In this document: positions 19,641 to 29,537 of the stretch, one piece after another | How the letters are laid out: the number at the start of each line of letters is the position of its first letter | How positions within the stretch are numbered: position 1 is the stretch's first letter | Origin: Mesostigma viride | Lineage: Eukaryota; Streptophyta; Mesostigmatophyceae; Mesostigmatales; Mesostigmataceae | Reading direction: 5' to 3' | DNA length: 64,000 nucleotides | Assembly: GCA_009746045.1 (NCBI GenBank) | Contig: RPFO01000213.1 | Span: 11,302,593-11,366,592 of the forward strand | The notes under the pieces: model-generated | Seen by the model: the letters and a program-made list of their open reading frames with translations, nothing else | The model's database searches: none | What the model was told of the DNA's origin: nothing | Position numbers and translations under genes: made by a program

Positions 19641-20900
19641 CAGTAGGTGTTCCCACTTGTGACAGGCCACCACCAATCCCAGCAGCTCTGCTCATGAACA
19701 GGGTAGTTACGTTCTGCAGACGTCATACTCCTGGACATGTATTCCACTGGTTGAGGGCCCTTACCATGATCTTGCATTAGTACTGCACCAATAGCACCCT
19801 GTGAGGCATCAGACCTAACCTGGTATGGCAAGTCTGGGTTGGGGCCCACCAACAAGGGAGCAGTGGTAAGCTTCTGCTTCAACACATCAAAAGCTTGCTG
19901 GCATGCTGCAGTCCACTCAAAGGGAACATCCTTCTTGAGCAGGGCTAACAGGGGACCAGAGATGGCCGCCATGTCAGGGATGAACCGTCGGTACCAGCCC
20001 ACCAGGCCCAGAAAGGATCTGACATCCTGAGCTGACTTCAACACAGGCCACTCCAAAACAGCAGAGACCTTGCTGGCCTCAGGAGTCATACCTGCAGCGC
20101 TCAGCTGGTAGCCCAGAAACTTCACCTCTTGGCCCCACTCCACCTTGGACCTCTTCACCGACAGATGATACTGATGGATCACCTTAAGGACCTCCTCCAC
20201 GTTCTCCAGGTGCTCCCTGAAGGTACGAGAGTGTACCAGAATGTCGTCCAGGTAGACGACCACACAAGTCCTGAAGACCACCCTGGTAGTGTCACACAAG
20301 TGGGCAATGTCCTTGAACCTGGGGTTGCGAAGGTCAGGTGAGATCTGGGGCAGGGCATTTCCAGTCAGGTGGCCAAAGATGGCATTGACAAACATCTGCA
20401 TAGTGGCAGGACTGTTAGAGGCACCCATGGGCATTACTGTCCACTGGAACTGTCCCCATGGGTAGAAAAGGCCGTCTTGGGGATGTCCTCAGTAGCCACC
20501 CTGATCTGCCAGAAAGCATGCCTGAGGTCAAACTTGGTAAAGAAGGCAGCTCCTGCAGTCCTCTCCAGCAACTCATCAATTCTGGGCAGAGGGTACCTGG
20601 ACTTGACAGTCACCTTGTTCAGTCCCCTCAGGTCAATGCACAACCTCCACCCCCCATCATGCTTGGGTACAAGCAAACACCCAGAACTGAAAGGACTGTT
20701 AGCTGGGAGGATCAGACCAGCCTCCAACAGGCCAATAAGTATGGTCTTCAGCTCTGCCATCTCTGCAGGGCCCATCCTGTACATAGGCACAAAAGGAGGA
20801 CGAGCACCCTCTACCAACTTGATGACATGTGTGATGGGTCCCTCAGGAGGATACTGGGGCATCTTGTCCTCAAAGATGGCTCCATACCTGTCCAACAAGG
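19640..20900 (-). pseudogene. Reverse transcriptase and start of RNase H
   Basis: Motifs in order: GCLLVPKHDGGWRLCIDLR (motif 2 region), TKFDLRHAFWQIRV (motif A), a single-base shift near 20455, MPMGASNSPATMQMFVN (motif B), VVYLDDILVHS (catalytic YLDD, about 20236-20262), and VRSDASQGAIGAVLMQD (start of RNase H, about 19800). The frame is lost again at about 19690. Repairing single bases would restore it, but as given the gene is disrupted. Confidence 0.9.
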
Positions 20901-21199
20901 CATCATGCTGCTGTTGTTGCTCAGTGGTGACAGTAGAACTGACAGCATTGACAGAATGACCACTAGCAGACTCAGGTTCATTAGGCACCAAATGCAGGAA
21001 AAAGATGTGTTCCACTGGATAGGTGGCCAAATAAGACAGAGTATGCTTGGCAGACCACACATGCTTCAGTAGGGCAGCCCGTTTCTCCTCCAAAGTCGGC
21101 TCTTGATCCACCCCTTTCGCACCTGCTTCCCCTCCCTTGCCATCATTGACAGCTGTCTGTGTGGAACAGCACTCAGTGGCTGTTCTTCTCCCCCCTGGC

Positions 21200-21683
21200 A
21201 ACACACAGGTAGCATCCCACACTGTCCCATCCTTGAACTGGACCACCCTGTCAGGCCAAGAAATAGCAGGATTGGTGTCAGACAACCATGGGATCCCCAA
21301 AATCACATCTGCTGCCGTGAGGGGAATGACATCTGCTGTCACTTCCAAAGTCTGGGATGAACAAACTTGGAAGATGAGCTGCACATAGCCAGGTGAGCAG
21401 CTTCTCCTGCCATCAGAATACTGCACCATGACAGGTGTGGGGTGGGCCAACACAGGCAACTTCACTCCTGCACCAAGGATGCAGCAATATAATTACTGCC
21501 AGCACCAGAATCAATCATAAACAAGCAAGCTGGCTGAGCCAAGGGAACTGGCACGTTGAGGAGCCTAGCCTGAAACTTGAGTAAGTGACCTGGTACAGGA
21601 GGACCCACAGGGACAGCAGGGTCAGAAGCACCCACAGTGTTCACTGGCCTAACGTCAACAGCAGGCAGGTCAGACCTGGCCAT
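21200..21683 (-). pseudogene. Aspartic protease domain
   Basis: The active-site signature FMIDSGAGSNYI lies near 21490-21525 (DSG instead of the commoner DTG). A stop at about 21462 is followed in another frame by LPVLAHPTPVMVQYSDG, DVIPLTAADVILGIPWL and the rest of the fold. It is expected to cleave the Gag-Pol polyprotein. Broken by one frameshift. Confidence 0.8.
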
Positions 21684-22122
21684 GACAGAAGGATGACCTG
21701 GGGACCCAACTAGTTTTTTGACTCAGGTGGGTCTGGGAGTGCTCCACTGCCTGATGGTGGAAGCTGCTCAGGTGGTGCTGGAGGCTCATCCTCGTCCCCC
21801 CATCCTCCTCATCTGCCAGCAGCTGCATGAGAGCGTTCACCATCCTACGCTTATCCTGTCTGCTGAAGGGCCGAGCGCGGGACTGGAACCTCCCAGAGGG
21901 CTGGAAGTTGGGCTGGAACCCTGGCTGCATCCGGTGATCGCCAGCAGGAACGCCAGGAGGAAGGCTGGGTGGCCTGGGAGATGGCAGGGCGCCAAAAGGT
22001 CCTCTCGTGGCAGGGGGAAACTGGTCCCGTCTAGGGCAGTCCCGTGCAAAGTGACCTGGCTGGTTGCAGATAAAACAGTTACCCTGGGTGGGATCCAAGC
22101 ATTGAGCTCCCCAGGAGGTCAT
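21670..22122 (-). pseudogene. Gag nucleocapsid zinc knuckle and linker to protease
   Basis: CFICNQPGHFARDC (about 22030-22072) is a standard C-x2-C-x4-H-x4-C knuckle that binds RNA. It is followed by a Pro/Gln/Arg-rich linker. It sits in a frame different from the main capsid domain, and a further shift separates it from the protease. Confidence 0.85.
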
Positions 22123-23457
22123 CCAGCTGGTTCAGGGACTTCTTGATGGGTGGCACTGGCGTGGCCACAGGCTCCCACTTGACAGAAAAAGCAGGCACAC
22201 GACAGAGGGTGAGCACATAAGACAACACCTTGTCCCATTGCCAGTCCACGTAGTCGAACTGGGAGAAGTGCTTGTCCACATCCAGTCGCACGTGTGGAGC
22301 CATGCCATGCAGTAGTCTGTGAAGCGCCTCTGCGTCAGAGCATTGGGGAATCTTGGCTCTAAGGTTGGTGAATTGCTCCACGAACTGTGGCAGCGTCAAA
22401 CCAGCCTGCGTACAGTTAGCCAGTGCGTCCCGATCCATGCGAAGCTGATCCTGGGGTAACAGAAACCGGCGAAAGCCCAATAGGAGAGAGGGGAGGTCGG
22501 TACACGCACGTCCAGCCACAGAACGCAAAAACTCATCAAAACGGTCGCTGGCACTGTCGCTCATCCGCTGCCTAACCATTCTCTTCTGGATGTCCATCGT
22601 GAGACGTTCCTCTGCCTTGGGCCCGTAGTTGGCGAAGTGGATAGCGAAGACATCCTGAAACTTGGTGGAGAAATGGTCGAAGCTGCGATGGGTAAGGTTG
22701 GTCAGCGATAGCTTGTCTACCGACTCCACCTTGGGAAAAGGAACAGTACGAGGATACAAAGACGTGAGCTCCATCACTGGGGCGTGTGGTGCATTCTGAC
22801 TCTCCGGCAATGTCGCAGCCACCGAGAGCCGTGGAGGCTCATGCCCCTGTGCATCTGTCCCTTCATCAACAAAAGGAGCGTCAACCGCATATACCCTTCG
22901 TATACCCAGTGTTGGAGACGGTTGATCCACGAAAACAGACTCTCCATCGCCCGCCTGCCCTTGCGACTCAAGTTGCTGCACACGCGCAATAGTCCTACCC
23001 ACACTCTTCTCCAGCGCTTCCGCCACACTTCTAGCTCTCGCAGCTTCCTCACGTTCATGTTGTAATCGAATTTTCTCCGCTGTCAGCTCGTCAGCCGCTA
23101 GCCGAGTGCCGTCTCGCCCCGGCACCGTGTTGTAGCCAAAACGAATAGCCGAACCGTATTCGGGTGCTGGCGAACGCGTGTCCCCACGTTGGAGAACCGT
23201 GGTCCACCTCTACCAATGCCACGCAGGGAGGGCTCGCCTGGTTGCACACCGAGGGGCAAGATGGAGAACTTTGGGCCGACCGACAGCGAATATCTGCGGG
23301 AAGCAGACATTAAGGTGGTATCTCCAAATAGTTGACGTCTGGGAGTAGATGATGAAACCCTTTCATCACCGGTCGTCCGTTGAGCTGCTAAAGATGTGGT
23401 TGCATCTTCAACTCTCTTACTTGATAACGGTGGTTGTGTCTCCGGGTTACTCATCAC
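22079..23457 (-). pseudogene. Gag of the Ty3/Gypsy element
   Basis: The start is likely ATG at 23457 (or 23454). The N-terminal 110 residues are polar and disordered-looking. A frame change near 23110 leads to a helical region (LTAEKIRLQHEREEAARAR) and a retrotransposon capsid-like domain (VRQRMSDSASDRFDEFLRS, FRRFLLPQDQLRMDRD, SYVLTLCRVP). A second shift near 22100 leads to the zinc knuckle. Gag forms the particle that packages the RNA. The two frameshifts make it defective as sequenced. Confidence 0.8.
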
Positions 23458-23657
23458 TCCATGGGTCGCGCATGCCGGACTGGGGAACGTTAGAGACTTA
23501 TGGGCTCAAGGCAGTTCTCAGAGCAAGACTGTCACATAAGGATGAGTCACACTCTTAAAAACTGTCCGAATACACAGCATAACGTACCCTCTCTGGGTCT
23601 GGCAAGAATTCCATTGTTAATCGTGAACTAATACTGTCAAGACAACCAACACCTAGG

Positions 23658-23675
23658 TAGAAACCTCCGATACCA
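23658..23675 (-). promoter_or_regulatory. Primer-binding site, tRNA-iMet type
   Basis: Just inside the 5' LTR the minus strand reads TTGGTATCGGAGGTTTC, close to the TGGTATC(A)GAG primer site complementary to the 3' end of initiator methionine tRNA in plant and algal LTR elements. Confidence 0.8.
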
Positions 23676-23676
23676 A

Positions 23677-24379
23677 TGTAACGACTAAAAATGTTGTGTT
23701 TGCAACAGCCTCAGTATCAACATTAGCGTGAAAAGATCTTTATACCTGGGTTGGAGTCGCGACAGATAACTTCACGTCCAGAGAAGCAATGAAGATGGAT
23801 CTTCAACAGTTAAGGGAATGAGTCCCCACCCTTGTTAGACACAACAGACAAGTTATATCCAAGTCGACTATCTGTTGAAGTTATAGTTGACTTTTGGCAA
23901 GGGTTGTTTGATTGATGAAACAAGGAAACCCTTGAATTACACCATAGCTTTAGCTCTCACGTACGCACGCATGCACGGCCGCCCCAAACAGGATAAAAGT
24001 CATCGTGCACGCAGCATCCGTCCAACCCTAACCCGGAAGGACCAATCAAAAGTGAGGATCACTCAAGATAAGATCTTAGCCTCCGAATCCTCCACACAAC
24101 ACAAAGCCAGCACATACGAAATCTCAATGACCTGGAACCAAATCCACCAGGTACAACGGTACTGCAGAGAATCTATGACTGACTAAACAACACCATGCAA
24201 AGTACCCTACGTGGATCAGGCCACGACCAATGAGGGTAGAACAATAGATTCGACAGATCTCAGCAGGCCCAATATCTATCAGACGTCGAAGCCTCCTAAC
24301 TTCTCAAATAATTGTCCTAAAGAACTCATAATAAGATTCAACAGTAGGAAAACTTTGGATGTAACATTTGGTTGTTACA
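23677..24379 (-). repeat. 5' LTR (703 bp)
   Basis: Carries the promoter for the minus-strand element. It lies next to the primer-binding site at 23658-23675 and ends at the GAGGT duplication. Confidence 0.95.
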
Positions 24380-24384
24380 GAGGT

Positions 24385-25057
24385 CTGCCGGAGCGGGCAC
24401 CGCGGGCACCACATGTTAGTTTGTGATGCTTGCAATTCCGGGTGGCACTTGCAGTGTCTTACTCCCCGGCTCTACCGGGTCCCGCCGGGCTCCTGGACGT
24501 GCCCGCGCTGTCCCCCCCGGCGGGCCCCCGGGCTGCCCTCCCCGCTGGGTGCTCCGGCCCCCTGCCCCGTGTGCCCCCCTGCCGAGGCCCTCGGGGCGGG
24601 CCGTGGCCTGCCCGATGGGGCCGCCGTTGCTCGGGCCCTGGCGCCCTCGGCCCCGGGGCCCCATCCGTCGCCTGGCCCCGCCGACGGGGGCGCGGCGCTG
24701 TCGCCTGGGCTGGGCCCGGCCGACCCCCCGGCGGGCCTGGCGACCCCGGCGCCCGCCCCCGGCCCCTCGCTCCCCGACGCTCTGGCCTCCCTTCCCCCGG
24801 CCGCGGTTGGCCACCCAGCCGCCACCCCCGTCCTTGCCGCGTGGGACGGCGGCCCCCGGGCCCACGCGTTCACCTCGTGGCCGCCCTCGCACATTGTCGG
24901 CGTGGTGGGCCGCGCCACCTTTTCTTGGGCGTACTGCCCTTTGTTGCTGGACGCGGTCGGGTTGACGGCCGCCTTCCCCTCGCTCCCTAGGCCCCCGGCC
25001 TTCCTGGCCCTAGTTGCGCGGGTGCGGGCGACATTTCTTTCCGCCGCCCCCCGGTGA
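24385..25057 (+). pseudogene. LINE polyprotein segment: PHD finger and Pro-rich linker
   Basis: Continues in frame from 14961 when the LTR element and one GAGGT copy are removed. The PHD Cys4-His-Cys3 ligands are complete: C-x2-C spanning the junction, CDAC, an HLQC histidine-cysteine and a final CPRC. PHD fingers usually bind histone H3 tails. A PHD next to an RT could direct integration to particular chromatin; that is inference. The frame stops at 25055-25057 at a GTGA overlap with the next frame. Confidence 0.75.
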
Positions 25058-25615
25058 CGGCCTCGACTCTTTGGGGGTATGTCTTGGAAGGATATCACGC
25101 CGGCTGCCGGCTGCCGTGGCATCTCCCGGCCGCCCGGCAGGAAGAGCTGCTTTCCCTGGACGAGCGGGTGGGTCAGGAGGTGGTCGAGTTCGTCACGGCG
25201 GTGGCTCGAGACGCACAGGTCTCGGTGCGGGCGGCCTACCTCGCGGGCGGCGCCGACCTGGGCCTCATGTCCCCGCGGCAGCTTCGCCTCTTCTTGGACG
25301 CCCAGGCCCCGCCTCCCGGCCCGGTTGCCAGTGGGGGCTTTCTCATCACCTCCCTCAGCCTGGCGCAGGCCGCCATGCTGCGTGTGGAGTTCGGGGCCCC
25401 CATCGCGGTTCAGGGCGGCCAGGCCATCTTGGTGGACTCGGCCGGGCGCGCCCAGCCCCTAACCGCGGGGACGCCTGTTTCTGCCTTCCTCCACGACATC
25501 CTGGAGTTGGCAGGCATCCCGCACGAATGGCACCCCGCGGCTGACCAACCGGTCGGCATCCTCTCGCGCGCCCAGATTGCTGCTCTCCCGGGTTGCTGGG
25601 AGGCCGGCTGGGACC
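25058..25615 (+). pseudogene. LINE polyprotein segment: unassigned domain
   Basis: About 185 residues in a new frame, with WGYVLEGYHAG, LSLDERVGQEVVEFV, FLITSLSLAQAAML and AGIPHEWHP. The composition is that of a folded globular domain with hydrophobic strands and little low complexity. I do not recognise a family. It lies between the PHD linker and the RING finger, so it belongs to the same protein unless the frame change at 25057 is a true ORF1/ORF2 boundary. Confidence 0.55.
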
Positions 25616-26400
25616 CGCCCCCCCTCATGTCCGGTCCCTTCTGGAGGGGGACGACCCCGAGTCGGGCTCCTGTGCCATCTGCCTTGAGCCCTTCCGGCCG
25701 GGGGATGGCTTGTGTCGCCTGCCCGCGTGCGGCCACACATTCCATCAAGCGTGCATCGCGCGCAGCTTGCTCCACTCCGTGCCGCGCTGCCCGTTGTGCC
25801 GGGCTGTTGTGCCGCCCCCTGGGACTGCGCTTCCTCTCGGCCCGCCCCCGGTCTCGCTGGGTCCCCTGCCGGGTCCCCCCGGGCCCCGGGGCCAGCTGCC
25901 TCCCCGACCCCTCGGCCGCCGCCCCCGGCCTCGTTGCCGGGGCCTGGGGTGGTCGCGGGCGCGCTGGCGAGTCCCCCTGGGAGGGGCGCCGGCGTTCTCG
26001 ATCCCCCTCCGCTGGGGGTCTCCCCGGTGGGCACTGCCTCCTCCGTGGCCCCGGCGGGCATGCCGGGCGCTGGTCGGGTCGTGGTGCGCGCGCCTGCCGG
26101 CCCGGCTGGGGAGACGCCGCAGGCCCCACGTCCTGCCTTTGCTGGCGCCGCTCCCCGCCACTCAGCGCCCGCCGACGGCCTTCACCGGTGTGCCGTGCTG
26201 CTTCCCACGGGGTCCCCGTGTGCTGGTGTGTTCCACAACCGTAACCTCCTCTGCCAGCACCTTCGCGCTGTGCACCCCGATCTCGGCGCGGCGGATCTGC
26301 AGGCCATGAGCTGTTACCGGTGCCCGGAAGCTCACTGCCAGCGGGTGTACTCCATTCACGGGCGCGCTCAGCACGCGCGCGCCTGTGTTGCTCAACGGCC
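25616..26400 (+). pseudogene. LINE polyprotein segment: RING-H2 and C2H2/C2HC fingers
   Basis: The RING-H2 pattern C-x2-C, C-x-H-x2-H-x2-C, C-x2-C is complete (25671-25799; CGHTFH in the middle). After a Pro-rich linker and a frame change, two fingers follow: C-x9-C-x12-H-x4-H (HRC to AVH, about 26190-26270) and C-x4-C with later H and C (YRCPEAHC, about 26313-26385). The latter two are like the N-terminal DNA-binding fingers of R2-type LINEs. A RING-H2 normally acts as a ubiquitin E3 ligase; its presence in a LINE is unusual. Confidence 0.7.
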
Positions 26401-29390
26401 CCTCAACCGGCCAGCAGTCCCGGCCCCCTCCCCCCTCCCGCCTCGGCTCCCACCGGCTCCCAGCCCCCGCCGCCCGACTACTCGGCCAGTTGGCGTTGGC
26501 TTGACACGGTTCCCTGGGATGCATGCGCCATCAACCCGACGTCTACCCTGACCGACCTCCCCCACCGCGCGCGTAGCCTTTTCGCGCAATGTGCAATCGT
26601 TTCTCTCCGGCGCATGCACGCCGCTCCGGACGACCCGCTGGGCTTTAAACTGCACATGGTGACCCCCCGCCTGCTCCTCACCCCTCTCGGGCGTGGTGTG
26701 CGCGGCCTCCAGGGTGCGGTTATTGCCCGTTGCCGACGCTTTCTGCAGGGGGACTGGGAGGGGCTGTTTGGCGTGCCGCCCCCGCGCACGGCCCGGCTGT
26801 CGGGGGAGGTCAACTTCGAGCGGGTGGCCGCCGACGTCATCCGCCTCGTCCGCGAGGGGCAGCTCAGCCGGGCCATGACCCGCTTGGAAATGGCCAAGCT
26901 GGCCCCCGCCAATGCGGCTACCCTGGCGGCCTTGGAGGCTCTTCACCCTGCGGAGCCCGGATTCCAGCTGCCCGTGCCGGACCCCCTGCCGGCCCCCCTC
27001 CGGCTGGACCGCGACTGCTTCCTGGAGGTGATGCGTGCGGTCCCGCGGGCTTCCTCTACCGGGCCGTCGGGCTGGCGCTACGAGCACTTGGAGGTCCTGG
27101 TGGGGCATGGGGGCGAGGACATTCTCTTTGACACCCTCATTGACCTGGCGGCTGGTCGCGTTCCTCCCGCTGCGCGCGAGTGGTTAGCGGGCGCTCGCCT
27201 CCTCGCTCTGCTCAAGGGTGTCTTGCCCCCCCCGAGGGCAAGGTGCGCCCGATCGCCTGCGGTGAGGTGCTCCGCAAGCTCGTGGGCAAAGTGATCTGCC
27301 GCCAAAAGGCGCCCGAGCTCCGTGCCTTTTTCTGCCCGCCCCTCGCAGCGGGTGAGACCTCGGTGGCGGCCCAGCTGGGGGTGACGACTCCAGGCGGGGC
27401 GGATATCCTCATCCATTCGGTGCAGGCCTACCTCGAGGCCCACCCCACCCACGCTGTCGTCAAGGTCGACTGCCACAACGCGTTCAACAGTCTGTCCCGC
27501 GCCAGCATGTTTGCGGCCGTCATGGAGTCCTTCGAGGACTTGTACGCTTGGACAGCCGTGTGCTACGGCCAGCCCGGCCAACTGGTTCACATCATGGAGG
27601 ACGGCACTCGCGGCGGCCTGCTGTCGCGGTCGGGCACCCAGCAAGGGGACCCCCTGGGACCCCTGTACTTTGCCGCCCCCCTCCAGGGTTGCCTCCAAGC
27701 GGTCCATGCTGCCCACCCGGCGGTCGCTATTCAGGCCTACTTGGATGATATCTACCTTCTGGGCCCTGTGCCGGACACCACCGCGGCTCTGCTGGCACTG
27801 CAGACCGCGGTGGCCGACATCAACCTCCAGTTGACCCTGGCCAAGTGCGCGGTGTACTCGCCCCAAGGTGATTGCTCCGGCTTTCCGCCCCAGCTCTTGG
27901 GCCGGGACGAGCGCCTCCATGGGTTGGATGTCCTCGGCGTTCCGGTTGGCGACCCCGCGTTTGTCATCGATGCTCTGCGGGCCGCCCTCGAGGCACGCAC
28001 TGAGGTACTGCCCTTGATTGCGCGCCTTCATGATTCGCAGACCAAGGGTCTGCTTCTGTGGTTTTGCGCTCACCCTCGCGTCGTTCACTGGCTCCGGGGC
28101 GCTCTTCCGGCTCAGGTCCGGCTGGCCGCCGAGGGCCACGACGAACGCATCCAGTCGGCCTTGGCGCAGCTGGTCCCGGGCCCCGACCTCCCGCCACATG
28201 CTATTCGCATTGCCTCCCTGCCTGCACGGATGGGTGGCTGCGGTCTGACTCGTGCCGCCCGGCTGGCCCCAGCAGCATTTTTGGGCTCCGTCGCTCAGTC
28301 GTGGGCGGAAAGCTGCCGGCTCCTGCCCCTTTTGGCAACGGCAGCGCCTGACCTCCTGGACCCCAGCAGCCCTTTGCCCTTCGTCACCGCCATCCAGGAG
28401 GCCTATGCTGAGATCCAGCAGGCCTGTTCTCCCGTCCGTGCCGCTCAGGCGGTACAGCGCCACCTCCCTCGCGGCACTCCCTCGGTCGCCTCCGTTCAAT
28501 CTCCCGCCGCATTCCCTGCTCGCGTCATCGATAAACACCAGAAAACCTACGCGGGTATTCTGCACACGGCTGATTGGATTGCTCTTTTCGCGGACCTCAA
28601 CGCCCAGGGACGTGCGTGGCTGTTCTCGCTTTCCTTGCGGAGTGTGGGCTCGGCGTACCTTCGTGCTCTTCCCATGGCCCCCCCATTCGCCTTGGCTCCC
28701 AGCCACTACTCGGTGGCGCTCCGGCACCAGCTATTTGCCCCGCAGCCTCTTGTTCCGGCCGGGCGGCCTTGTGGTAGCTGTGGGCAGCCGCTGGATCCCA
28801 CGGGGACTCACTACCTTGCCTGCATGGGGGGCCAACAGAATCAGAATTGGTATTTGTATTTGCACACTGTCCTCCTGACGGTGGTGCTCGCCATGATTCG
28901 GTCGGTTTTCCCCCACGCGAACATCCGGTCCGAGGATGCGGATGGCGCTGCCTTCTATTCCCCCAACCACCGGCCTGACATCGTGGTGCTGGACTTTGAG
29001 GGGGGTGGCCGGCATCTGCTTATTGACGTTTCGGTGGCGCGGCCCTTGGCTCTTAGCCACGTGGCTGGGGCCTCCCTCACGGCAGGTTACACGGCGGACC
29101 GGGCGGAGCGGGCCAAGCTCCTGGCCTACGGCGACGTCGGGCACCATCGTGTGGTGCCCTTTGTCCTGGAGGAGTTTGGGGCCATGGGGCCCCTGACCTC
29201 CGCCTTCTTCAAGGAGTGTTGCCGGCTCCGGGAGGACCGGCTGGACCTGGAGGGCCAGCGGGCCCCATGGTCGGCGCGGACCTGGACGTCATATTGGCGT
29301 CAGCGCTTGTCGGTGGCGCTGACTCGGGCCATGGCTGACATCATGCTCCGCCGTACGCGGGCTGACTTTGCGGTGCAGCAGGGCTATTAG
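26401..29390 (+). pseudogene. LINE polyprotein segment: reverse transcriptase and restriction-like endonuclease
   Basis: A pre-RT region (26470-27220) has the STGPSGWRYEHLE motif. After a shift at a run of eight C (about 27226-27233) the RT core follows: VRPIACGEVLRKL, VKVDCHNAFNSL (motif A), GTQQGDPLGP (motif B) and AYLDDIYLLG (motif C, catalytic YLDD, about 27739). The thumb is followed by a cysteine-histidine motif (CGSCGQPLD with THYLAC) and RPDIVVLDF then LLIDVSV, the expected layout of a PD-(D/E)xK-type restriction-like endonuclease. Stop TAG is at 29388-29390. The RT and endonuclease share one 736-residue open frame from 27180, so catalytic parts are intact. Confidence 0.85.
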
Positions 29391-29523
29391 GTTCCTCCCG
29401 TTAGGCGTTTCCATTGGTCTTATCGTAGTATAGAGCTTTGACATGGCTCTGTATATAGGTTTATAGCTGGGCGTTTGCTTTGGTTTGAGTGATTTCACTC
29501 TGCTGTAAGTAATTATATTTTTA

Positions 29524-29537
29524 ACATATAAGCAACG
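29524..29537. repeat. Right target-site duplication of the large LINE
   Basis: ACATATAAGCAACG, matching 14527-14540. A further copy of TATAAGCAACGTAT lies at 29575-29588, so the target itself contained a short direct repeat about 48 bp apart. Confidence 0.8.

Larger units (their letters stand above)
14962..24379 (-). mobile_element. Complete Ty3/Gypsy chromodomain LTR retrotransposon
   Basis: Two 703-bp LTRs (14962-15664 and 23677-24379) starting TGTAAC and ending GTTACA are flanked by a 5-bp duplication (GAGGT). Minus-strand order: 5' LTR, primer site, gag with zinc knuckle, protease, RT, RNase H, integrase with chromodomain, an extra ORF, polypurine tract, 3' LTR. RT before integrase defines Ty3/Gypsy; the chromodomain defines a chromovirus-type element. 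I saw no difference between the LTRs over the parts compared, implying recent insertion. Gag and pol are nevertheless broken by several single-base shifts. Confidence 0.95.
14807..29390 (+). pseudogene. LINE polyprotein: PHD, unassigned domain, RING-H2, C2H2, RT, endonuclease (interrupted and frameshifted)
   Basis: Start ATG at 14807 follows an in-frame stop at 14798. Order: the PHD finger (CEVC straddling the insertion, CDAC near 24429, H and CPRC by about 24505); a Pro/Ala-rich linker; an unassigned domain of about 170 residues (25060-25600); a RING-H2 finger (CAIC at 25671 to CPLC at 25799); two N-terminal-type zinc fingers (about 26190-26385); RT (27240-27900); a CCHC motif (CGSCGQPLD, about 28773); and an endonuclease-like RPDIVVLD (about 28973). 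The coding region is split by the LTR element and changes frame near 25057, 25615, 25870-26190, 26420 and 27230, mostly at runs of C. Motifs are intact between the breaks. Confidence 0.8.
14541..29523 (+). mobile_element. Nearly complete LINE with PHD, RING, RT and restriction-like endonuclease, carrying a nested LTR element
   Basis: Without the nested element (14962-24379 plus one GAGGT copy) the LINE is about 5.56 kb: a 266-bp leader, one long coding region (14807 to 29390) and a short AT-rich 3' UTR (29391-29523). The flanking 14-bp duplication shows target-primed insertion of a full-length copy. It is plus-strand and much more GC-rich than its flanks. Motifs place it among LINEs with a C-terminal restriction-like endonuclease (R2/NeSL/Utopia-like groups), not those with an N-terminal AP endonuclease. 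Clade assignment needs a tree. Confidence 0.85.

Noticed and set aside
27078-28727. 549-residue minus-strand frame opposite the LINE RT
   Set aside because: Shadow of the GC-rich RT coding region; the plus strand carries intact catalytic motifs.
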